From NCBI GenBank assembly GCA_947561585.1, contig CANNZV010003221.1:1-64000 (forward strand): a DNA stretch of 64,000 bases, read 5' to 3'. Below, one piece after another: positions 35,807-47,800 of this stretch. The position numbers were made by a program, and so were the translations under genes. Below the pieces are notes generated by a model. That model searched no databases, was not told where the DNA came from, and saw only the letters and a list, made by a program, of their open reading frames with translations. Source of the stretch: Caprella mutica. Its lineage: Eukaryota > Arthropoda > Malacostraca > Amphipoda > Caprellidae. How positions within the stretch are numbered: the stretch's first letter is position 1; every line of letters begins with the position of its first letter.

Positions 35807-38800
35807 TTAAGCGTCATAGGAAGCATCAGAATCATCGCCATCAGCATAGGACACATTGGAGACATTCCTGCCAGACAGACGCTTGCTGAGGGTTTTCTTA
35901 GCGCTCTTAGTTGAAACCCTAGCCTTCTTACGCTTGGGCTTCACAACTTCTTCTTCTGAAGTTGCCTCATCAGAATCATCCTGAAGGTGAACAATGAATA
36001 CATTTCTAGGACTAGAAAGATAGTTTTGTCCTACATATTTAAACGATATTAATGCATCACAAGTTTTCAGCAAGTCAAAATTCTTACACAGATAACTAAC
36101 ATGAAGTAACCAACAATATAAAAATAGCTAACTATAACTTTAAAACTCACGGGTCCTTTCGAGTCAAGATCTGCCAAATACTTGTCCACCTTGTCTTGGC
36201 AATTGCTCAGATTTTCCTCCGGTTCCCAAGTGTCAGATTTGCTGTCGAAGCCATACCAGCCAACACGGTACTGTGTCTTGCCCCCCTTAGTTCGTCTGTC
36301 TTTGATTGTTTCGACCTGCATATAACATTACTTAATTAGCTATTCATTTAGCTACATCAAGATTAGACTAACTTAGAAAGAAAATATACCTTTCTGAGCT
36401 ATCTAACTACAGTAGAACTCTTCTATAATGAATGAGTTAGGATGAACTCAGTATAGTGAACAAATTTTCTTTAGTAGCTATGATATTAAGTAGCCTTCAA
36501 TTTTCTAAAAACTGATTGTAAATAATCAGACTAAAGAAAATTTGTTCACTATACGGGGTACATCCTAACTCATCCACTGTAGGAGTTCTACTGTACTGTA
36601 CCAAGATATTCAAGGGGAGTCAGAAACAACATACCACCCAGTCCTGCTTGACGGTGACTTTACTGAGAGCACTCTCAAACTTCTTCACCATGTCAGGACA
36701 GTTCATCTCTTGGCTCGGTATCCAGGAGTCGTGTTTGGCGGAGAATCCTCTCCATCGCACTTTGTACAGCACCTTACTTCCATCCACCTTACGATCAATG
36801 ATGGAGGCGACCTACAAAAGATAAGACTAGCTATATGATGGAGGCAACCTACAAAGAGAGACCATATGACGATGCATCAAAACGATAAAAATGAGAGATC
36901 AGTTGACTAGGTCCTTAGGAGGCATGTAAGGTGGGTACCAGATGACAAAGCTAATTGAATAGTTTAGAAGAGACAGGGGTTGGACAAAAGGTGAAAACAC
37001 CTTACAATTTAGGTTTTGCAGTTTTGAAAATATTATAGACAAGAAAAGCGAAATATATTTAACTATTTTTTGTGTGTTAAAAATGTTTGTCTATTTAAAG
37101 TAGCTGTTTTAATCGATTCAATTGGTTATAATATAACCTAGAAAAATGGCAGACTATCAGGCTTTCAAAGAGGCCAATTTGTTGGCGCTTGTATGCCTTG
37201 TCGAATGACTTGGTGTTACAATAGGTAGGTACCGTCTCAAAAGAAATGACTTCATTGAATGAGAAGGAAATCGTCCCAAGCAAACCATATATTTGGCTTA
37301 AAATTGAAGTAGTCTGAGAGAAATCGTTCGACTCTAAATTGAATTGAAATTACTAAAAATTCCATTCAGCAATAGTTTCTCAATCAGTGGAAGACTGATG
37401 GAGACAAAGGAGGAAAAACTTAATTGTTTGTTAATCGCTACTAACCTCGTAATTGGGTTCTTCTTTTTCCTCATCTTCCTCCTCTTCTTCTTCTTCCTCC
37501 TCCTCTTCTTCTTCGGAGTCCTCTTTAATGGTCTTCTTTGTGAGGCCCCGCAAGTATTCCTTCACCAGATTGGGGCAGTTGACATCTTCTTCAGCCACCC
37601 AACTGTCCTGATTGGCATTGAGTCCCTTCCATCGTATCTTGTACTCTGTCTTATTCAAATTCTCTCTCACTCCAACCACTTTCTGAACCTGACCAAGAGA
37701 GATATTTACATTGAGGCATCAAATAGTCATTCTAAACAACTACAATGTCATTTTGATGACAATGTTGACCTGACCTCTACGAGCACAAGAACATACACTG
37801 ACAATGATCAAACTGGTTAGTTCGACAAACTAATTAGGTAATTACAGGAACGAGCCTACTCAGTATCTACTAGCCACTTATATGTATAGTATACCCTCAT
37901 GGTAATTAATTGATTACATTTTATACAATTAAAATATTCATATAAGTTTCCTCGTAGCTAAAATATATTTTTTATTATTAAAGTAGTTAAATAGGAGATA
38001 GGATAAGTTACAAATTATTGGTCGGTTGCACATTTACGGTCATATTAGAAAAAAGATCTACGTAGCTAATAATAATTATTATTTAACTTTAATTTCGATT
38101 GGTATCCATGATACCTGCATTCAATTTATAGTTTTAACCGTGGTACCTGCAGGAATCATGGAGAGCCAGCTACTACCAGTTAAAATAAAAATTAAATAAC
38201 AACAAATAGCTATATATATCATTTCTTATTTTACCAAAGATGTGAAACTGACCAATAATATGTAGCTACCTTACCCTATCTGACAATGCTACTTACCTCG
38301 TACTCTCTGCCAGCCTGCTGCCTGTTAGCCTGAGCACGACTCACTGAGTTGCCACCAGAGGGAGCTTGTCTGGGAGCAGACCTTTGCTTACGCTTCACCT
38401 CAAACTGGCTGCCATCAAACTTCTCTGGCTCCCTCGTTGTACGTGTGCGTGTTTTGGAAATGAACTCTAGCTCATCATTGCTCTCTGAATTGGGTAGAGT
38501 TAAATAAACATTAATTATTAATAACTTTACAATGAGAAAATGTTTTCAAGTTTTATATAAAGAAAGCATGCTGAGTCGCTGACTACTCAATTCCCAACAA
38601 TTAGCAACTACAAACAACAGAAAGGTCCTAAGCAGTGGGATTTTACAAATCAGAGGCCTGATTAGCAATAGACCAAAGGAGCAATAGAGTATTAACTATA
38701 TCACCATTATTTTATACATCATATGTAGATTATGAACTAGCTACTTGATAGATTGGTAATAGCTATAACTATCCTGATTATACGTTAGATAATCCTAAAA

Positions 38801-41800
38801 TTTTCTTGCCATCTTCTTCCTCGTATACAACAGCTGCAGTTTTGCGGAGAGATTTGCTGTAGCCTTCAAAGAGAGGGTCCAATGGAGTCCCTTTCATGAA
38901 TTTGTCATAGGCTTTCTGACAGATTAAAAACAAAAATATCAAGAAAAACATTGATAACACAAATTTAGACCAAGGTTTTTAATCCTGACAGAACCTAAGG
39001 TCACATATCCTGCAAGAGGCTAACCGTGTATTCTCCTTTGCGTCCAGAAATTTCCAGGAAATCTTCTCTGAGTTTATCACACTCTAGGTTGACAAGAGAC
39101 ACCCAACTGTCATCACTTTCTGTGAATCCCACCCAACGAACCAAAAACCGAATAGGACATTTCCACTTGCCGTTGATTTCCATGTCAATGATTTGGCCAA
39201 CCTGAGATGGGAAGTTTTAATAAGTTTGTGTTACGAGTGAAAAGAAAGCTTTTGTGAATGTCAATTGAAGAAATAAATCAACAGATAGCTACCACCTTTT
39301 ATGATTATAATTTTAAAGTAGTTTAAATAAAATTTTTAACTTGGAATCAATAGTGAATTATATTGTAGCAAACCATTTGGATATAATAATTTGTTAAAAA
39401 GATTCTTATGTCCATCCAGGTAGCTACCTTTAATATAGTATTATTGGGTCCTTGATTTTAGTAGATAAAAGAATAAAGTTTCTGAAATGTAAATCCTACA
39501 TGAGAATAATAGCTAAAATATTAACATAAATATTTATTACCAGTTCAACTTTGAATTTTTTTTACTAGACTGACAGATTTAGAGGTAGTTTATTCCTCTC
39601 TAAAAGAGCACTAGCAAGAAATTATTTTGCGTTACAGTTTCCCTTAATTGAGGTAGGTTTAATTTATCATTTGTTTAAAAACGAGTGTGATATTATGTAA
39701 GAAAAAAAATTCAAAATTTTGATATGAAAATAATTACTGAATAGGTCATAAAAAATCCTTGTGTAAGAGATTGTAAGTCAGTAATATATTTTGGGTTAAT
39801 TAGAAATCAATTTTATATTTGATATCTTGGAATGATTTGATTTAAATAATATTGATCATTATCAAATTTTAAAAATAGCTGCCAATAAAATATAATAAAT
39901 GAGGTAATACATCAATGTCCTGGTTACCTTATTCCTATACTAAAAATTGATAATAATCACCTCAAATTCCTGTTTCTTAGCCTTCTTTTTCTTCCTGCCT
40001 GGAAAACCTTTGGGTGCATCTTCTTCTTTCTTCACACCATTTGAGTTCTCATTTGATTCAGGAATAACTTTTTCTTCATCAGATTTCTCTTCATCAGATT
40101 TTTCTTCATTCTCAACAATGTCAGATGTTCCTGTAAAGAAGAAAAAATATTTTCAATCCAATAACTCTGACTTAGCAGGCTACCTATATTTTAGAGTACA
40201 AATCAAAAACAGAGAATATTTTGAGAAAACTTTAACCAGTTTCAGCAATCTGGCTGAGAGCAGAGGCCAAAATATAGGTTTCTATTTTACTATCTATCAG
40301 CAGCTAGCAAAATGAAGTCTTTGATACAGGGTTAAAGCATACTAATATTACTTTTAAGAGAAATAAGGGCTATAAGGCTCTAGATAATTTAAACCCTGTA
40401 TGTTTTCTTTTTATTACTTTTAAATAGTGATGCACAAATATCATATTGGTAGCCAATACCAGCACAAATAACAATAATAAACAATTACTTTCAATTTATT
40501 GCGACAGATACCAAGTCTGACACCGATTACTTTTTTAAACTATAATAATGAAGACACTGAACAGTACTTTGTATTTTGTTCAATTCACATCATCCAACAA
40601 AGCCGAACAGTTACATATGTAGGCCTATTGAATAACATGTGATGAAAATTAGGTAATCAATATTATAATAATATAAAGTAGTTAAAGGTAACGTACATGT
40701 TAATCCTCCAATGTATACAAGTTCTATTAATGAATCTAGGGCTGCAGCAATACTGTTGGTATCGGAAGCTATTCATAACATTGGTCATTTTTTAGGTATT
40801 AGTATCAGATCGGCAAATAATAATTCAAAAATACAGATACAATAAAATTAGGGCATGAGAAATTCTGACTGTATTTCATGGTAGATTCCACAGACTCATC
40901 TGTGGAATCTTTCTCCTTAGAAAGTAATATTCTATCAATTTTGGTGAATTTTGATCTAATTTTTCCTATGTTACCATTAATTTTTGGTAGCTAAATGGGG
41001 AAAATGTTGGTGGATCTGTACTCACACACTGGATCAGTCAAATATGTCGAATTGTTAGTGGGATTTTTTCATCTTTCGAGCAAGTCTGTGGGTTTTGGCT
41101 AGACTGCAGAATATAGAACATTTATCCAAGACTCTGCGACAAATCTGTGTCCAATTTTAGAAATTTTATATCTCTGTGAGAGATCTTCAATTAATTTAAA
41201 TAAAACCACTAATTTAGCTACAAGAGATTCTGAATCTGCTATTGAGAGACTAAGAGTCTGAGAATAACTATCTCTCAAATCAAAATCTCTGCTGGAGAAG
41301 AGACACTGGACACAATATGCAGAGCCATGTTTTGAAATGAGGCAGGAAAGTCACCAGTTCAGTGAGAAAATGGATCCAGGTTGCCACATTTAAGATACTT
41401 TAAAGGAGAAATTTGGCTTCCTAGTGAAGATTTTACACTTTGAAACATCCTTATGCTTCATGCCTGATGCATGTGTATCTCTCGAGACTATTTTAGAAGT
41501 GATTTATTTGTTATATACAGGTTTTCTAACTTATTTAACCCCTCAAAAGTCGCCAATATACTGGCGACTTTGTCCATACTTTCAACCCATTAGCGACCAG
41601 GTGGACACTTGTGTCCCCATTCATTTAGTAGTCCCATGGGACCAACTGGCCATAAGTGTCCTCTTCAATTTTTATTAAAAAAATTTAAAAAAAATTCTCA
41701 TGAAATGATTTTCATATCTTCACTGATGTCTAAACTCAAAAAAGTTATCAAATATAATTTTCAAAGTCAGGGAGAAAAAAAAGTGGCTCGCTATAGGGTT

Positions 41801-44800
41801 AAAACATGGATGCAGAGTAAGGTTTTGGTGCATCAAACACTGACTGGGGAGAAATGGTTTATTAAACTTAATTAATGAAGGTTCCTGCAAGAGAAATGGC
41901 TTATTATTGATTGATGCTATGACTCCCCGACTGCATGAATAAATGATTAAACAGTTATTATATGCGGGAAGCTTTCTATATCTTGCAGACTGGGCCGGGA
42001 CTAGACTACAGGAGCTGGTGAAGTGTTTGCCATGAAATCCTCCTTTTTGGCCCAGTTTGCAAAAGTTGCGAAGTTTATCTGGCAACAATTGAGGCGTTGA
42101 AATTAGTCTCCTGAATTATTGGGCAACAATTTTCCAAATAATTCCTATGTTCAACATGTTGCGTGCGGGGTGACCCACCGGTGGGTCACTGCCGCTTCTA
42201 GTAGAGTGCGGGTGACCCACCGGTGGGTCATTTAAAAAAACTTTATCATCTTCAAAAAACATTGTATAAACAGGAGAAATATATATTTTTGACTTTTATT
42301 TTTTAATAGCTATGTATTGAGTTTACAAGTGAATGAAAGTTATCATGATCATTAATCATGGAATTTGACCACCAAGTAAATATGGCACTACCTATAACAA
42401 TTTGCATTGAAATAGAGAAAATTAAAATAAATTTTTCGAATAAAACTAAATTTCTAATTACTTCATTATAGGAAATCTATTTTCTATAAGCAACTGATCA
42501 TATTTTAAACATTAAGAAGACTATAAGTATATAGCAAAAAATATGAGAAATATTATTTCATGTCTGTAAAACCGTTTTCATTTATATATGTAGCCACCAA
42601 ATATAAATCAAATGAATTCTTCCACAAATAAATTTTGTTTAATAATTAGAATTTTGAATTAATTGATTTATATTTTATGCTGCTAATTGAAATACGGGAT
42701 GTATGTATGGATGAATACTCATGTCAGGCAGGACAGAATGTTTTCACTTTCTGATTAGAGTTTGGAACTTTTTGGCTAACTCTTTTTGTGAATTCATCTC
42801 CTAACATATTTAGAGTCATTTTACAAATGCATTATTCTGAACTAGAAGCATTCAGAACCTTGCACGGAAATGAAAATTCATTAGGATCATCAAAATTTCT
42901 TCATGTACCATAAAAAAACGAAATCGTATGTAAGACGCGTCCTAAGGAAGATAGGAGAAATAGATCAGAATAAAATTTAACAGCTGACTTATGATAATAT
43001 TTTTATGATAGCTGACATATATTAATTTTTGTATGATTATATATTCATTCTTCATCTTACCACAGAGACACAATAAACATTTATCTACAAACTTGAATAA
43101 TTAAAAAAAAAAGAGTCTCAGACGTGCCATTATTGACATCAAGCAGTGACCACGGGCAGGCACCTCGCAATGCAGTAGAACCAGATGCTTTACATTGCGA
43201 AATTCCCACCAGTGGACATGCGATTTTATTTGTGCAATTGGTAGAACTAACCAGGGCTATGAACCACACATAATTTCAGCTCAATTGCGTTACTAGTTCA
43301 GATATAATGGAACTTTCAAACTCCCACAATGCAGTGGAAACCTGGTTTTTCACTCCAGCACGCAACGTGTTAAAAGAAATTATTGGAGAGTTTAACTGAT
43401 TATGAAAAAGTCAGTGGGATTTTGTACGGTGCGTAGAAACACTGGAACAGACCGAAACGGAGTCAAATATGTATGATAGAGTACCGTTTGCTTCATTTTA
43501 AATGCTCATGGAGGTTATATATTGCCAAAGAATACTTGCATTGCCTCGGGAGGCGTCCGAAGCTAGGGAGTGAGAGGAGGTGGTCCGCCACTGCTCTGGG
43601 GAAAAGCCAGAGGTCGACCGGCGAAAGTGACGTGAGGCCCGCTACACAGTTGAAGACAAGATGTACGGTGTGGTCTCCCGAGCCACAGTCAGGACAGATT
43701 GGCGAGATCGTCCTCCCGAGCCTGAACCTATAGTCTCCCAGTATGGAGCAGAAACCAGACCGCAGCTGAGCAAAATACTGATAGTCTTTCCCATTGCATA
43801 ATACGTGTACTGGTTGTGACTATCTTTTTATCTGTCTATTCCTATCTGTTAATTGTCATCTGTCTATTCCTATCTGTTAATTTTATCTGTCTATTCTTAT
43901 TTGTAAATTTTATCTGTCTATTCTTATCTGTCTATTCTTATTTGTAAATTTTATCTGTCTATTCTTATTTGTAAATTTTATCTGTCTATTCCTATCCGTT
44001 GATTCTTATCTGTCTATTCTTACCCGTTAATTCTTATCTGTCTATTTTTATCCGTTAATTCGTTCTGTCTATTTTTATCCGTTAATTCGTTCTGTCTATT
44101 CCTTATTCCTATTCCTAAGAATAGACAGATAAGAATTAACAGATAGGAATAGATATAATAATTAATGGATAAGAATAGACAGATGATAATTAACGGATAG
44201 GAATAGACAGATGATAATTAACGGATAGGAATAGACAGATAAGAATAGTGTTAGGTATCTTCCAGAGTGGGTAGGGTCACGCAAGTAAATTGCGTCCCTT
44301 TAATTTTTAATTGCGGCCCTCTCAAGAGTCTTGAAAACATTCTGAACCAAAATTACATGAAAATATTACATAGCTATCAAAAGAAGCGCAGAGCATACTA
44401 TAATTATTAATTTAAGTTTTTAACGTGTGTTTTGAATGCATGATGTTTCTGTTGTTAGAGGCCGGAGTTAGTCAGTCTCAGTAAAATACATGTAAACATA
44501 GGAGGAAATTAAGGATTGTTCGTACAGAAAATGTCCCATATTCTGCAGAATGGCTTGACCCAATGCCCAGTTTCAGAGAATGTTCATTGAATCACCAATA
44601 TATCTTTTTTTTGAAATATAAGTCAACAAAATTAGTAATGCAGTCGCCAGTCATCAAAATTGAATTCCAATTTTGAAAGTCGACAGTCGTCAATATACCT
44701 ATTTAATTATACCTTCCTAATTATCAAAATTACCAGCCAATCACAGAGAGCTTGAGAGAGGCATACTTTCTTTCTTAGTTACTCATTTGGTTTTTTTTCC

Positions 44801-47800
44801 GAGAATTAGTCTAAGAGCATCAAATTAAAATGACAAGTAGTGACCACATCATTCATAACAATCTAGGCCAGTCTGTATTTGGTGCATAAAATTCCACTGA
44901 CTTTTTGAAAAAGCTGTAAAAATCCACTATAAATTTCCAGTAATTTGGCTGATCCACCAACATTTTCCAAATTTATCCACGGAAAGTTAATGATAACATA
45001 GGAATAAATAGCCAAAAATCCACAGACTTTGCCAGAATATCTTTTTCAAAAGGGGGGAAAATTCCACCGACATGTCACCGACCCTGGTTTCATTTACCAT
45101 GAAACCAGGGTGGAAAAATAGCTCTCTTCTGATTAACTAGTAACTCTGTTACCTAGTTCAAGAGTATGTACCAAGTCGTCGATTAATTGTCGACTTAAAA
45201 TTTGTGAAAATAAGCATCTTTCACATATATAGACGACTAATGAGTACTTAAATTAGATTTAAAATTAAAATTGGTGACTCATAATCATAAACAGCGACCC
45301 CGCTGCTTCTCTGTTGAAATGTAAACAAAGCCGCCATTTTGTTTTGATATTACACGCTCCATGATGTAGCTATAATTCAAATTGTGTATCAGTTTTCGGT
45401 GTTCTTTTGTTATGAATGATGTGGTCACTCACTACTTGTCATTTTAATTTGATGCTCTCTGACTAATTATCAGAAGAAAAAAAATGAATAACTATGAAAG
45501 AAAGTATGCCTCTCTCAGGCTCTCTGTGATTGGCTGGTATCAGTTGTATGCCTCTCTCTGATTGGCTGATACGCTCTCAATTAATTTAGGTAGTTATAAT
45601 AATATAGGTATATTGACGACTGTCAACTTTCAAAATTGGAATTAAATTATGCCGACTGGCAACTGCATTGCTAATTTTAGTTGAATTATTTTGAAAAAAA
45701 AAATATATTGGCAACTCAATGAACATTCTCTGAAACTAGGCTCTGTTAGAGATTCATCCTAAAGACAACTCTGCAGAAATTAGATTATTTCATTTAACTA
45801 GGTATGTAAAATTTAGTCCAATATATTTCATAATGTTTGAAAAAATTTAACTCTGCATGCTATAGCGTCAGACCGGGTGGCCTTGCGCACTTCAACATTC
45901 CGGGTGAAGTTGCGCATCGGTAATTGACAGCGAATGCGTGGAAATATTTCAAATCTGATAACACTATTGGAAAAAGCAGCTCTTAAACCCCCTAGTCAAT
46001 AAATTTCACGAAAATCATAAGAGATTAAGTATAGGTACTAAGTGTTCAAACAGAGACCTATGTTTTTTATAGCAAAATAATTATTTTGGACTAGAATCGA
46101 ATCTCCACGAACTATGCTGTAGTGTTGATAACTATGCTCAAATTTTATTGCAATATACGTTGGATTCGCATAATTTACGGCAGATTAACGTCATGTAAGA
46201 TGATTTTAATAATAATTATAAATTATTGAGATATAACCAATATACTAGATGCGCAAGAACACCCTGGGAATATTTTAATTCACGGATGGACTTGCGCACA
46301 TTTATTAATAAAGTTAAAGAGCTCTTATTCATTAATAAACCTGTGATATTCATCCCCGATACTCCTATATCACGGCAATTGCACAGCAGCCTCACGGCAA
46401 TTGCACAGCAGCCTCACGGCAATTGCACAGCAGCCTCACGGCAATTGCACAGCAGCCTCACGGCAATTGCACAGCAGCCTCACGGCAATTGCACAGCAGC
46501 CTCACGGCAATTGCACAGCAGCCTCACGGCAATTGCACAGCAGCCTCACGGCAATTGCACAGCAGCCTCACGGCAATTGCACAGCAGCCTCACGGCAATT
46601 GCACAGCAGCCTCACGGCAATTGCACAGCAGACTCACGGCAATTGCACAGCAGACTCACGGCAATTGCACAGCAGACTCACGGCAATTGCACAGCAGACT
46701 CACGGCAATTGCACAGCAGACTCACGGCAATTGCACAGCAGCCTCACGGCAATTGCACAGCATTCTCACGGCAATTGCACAGCAGACTCACGGCAATTGC
46801 ACAGCAGACTCACGGCAATTGCACAGCAGACTCACGGCAATTGCACAGCAGACTCACGGCAATTGCACAGCAGACTCACGGCAATTGCACAGCAGACTCA
46901 CGGCAATTGCACAGCAGACTCACGGCAATTGCACAGCAGACTCACGGCAATTGCACAGCAGACTCACGGCAATTGCACAGCAGACTCACGGCAATTGCAC
47001 AGCAGACTCACGGCAATTGCACAGCAGACTCACGGCAATTGCACAGCAGACTCACGGCAATTGCACAGCAGCCTCACGGCCAGTCTGCAGAATATGGAAC
47101 ATTTTTCCAAGACTCTCTGCGGGAGTTTTTGATTGAATTTTAGAAATTTGAGATCTCTGCGGGAGATCTTTAATTAATTCCTATGTTACCATTAATTTAG
47201 CTGCGGGAGATTTTTAATTAATTCCTTTGTTACCATTAATTTAGCTGCGGGAGATTCTGAATCTGCTGCAGCTACTGTGAGTCAGAGAGTAACTGTCTCT
47301 CAAATTAAAATCTCTGCGGGAGAAGAGACACATTCTGCAGACAGGCCTCACGGCAATTCCACAGCGGTGCGCAAGTACACCCGGCAAGTGCGCAAAATTT
47401 ACCCGGTTTATCCCCACGATCTTTGCGCACAGTTTTTCGATGATAACTTTTTCTATTGAACTAAAAGAGTTGAAACTTGGTGTTCACCTAGGTCTACCCT
47501 TCATCTATCTGCACACAAAAAATCAGATTGCTGACTTCTCTAGTTCGTAAAATCAAAGTATGCGGAAAATGCGCAAAGCCACCGGGTCCGACGCTACATG
47601 CTTTACTAATGGTAAACAAGGTTAATCAATAATAAACTCTGCGGTCAAGTATTCATGAGTAACTGTTGGAATTTGAGTTTTCTAATCTGGCAGCTGGCCA
47701 TGAAATACAGACTGGGCTAATAGCATATAGGTACCTAAATACCAGTCTGTATTTCGTGGTAAATTCCACCGACATGTCGGTGGAATTTTTTCACCTTTGA

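Noticed and set aside
37344..37820. 158-codon plus-strand frame with a Phe/Leu-rich centre
   Set aside because: It is antisense to the Glu-rich tail of exon 6 of the chromodomain gene (GAA/GAG runs read as TTC/CTC).
39947..40315. 122-codon plus-strand Ser/Phe-rich frame
   Set aside because: Antisense of chromodomain exon 2, whose minus-strand frame is spliced correctly at both ends.
46226..47143. A 305-codon open frame and two overlapping 240-codon frames
   Set aside because: They are the 22-bp minisatellite read in three frames; the unit has no stop codon and its length shifts frame each copy, so openness is automatic.
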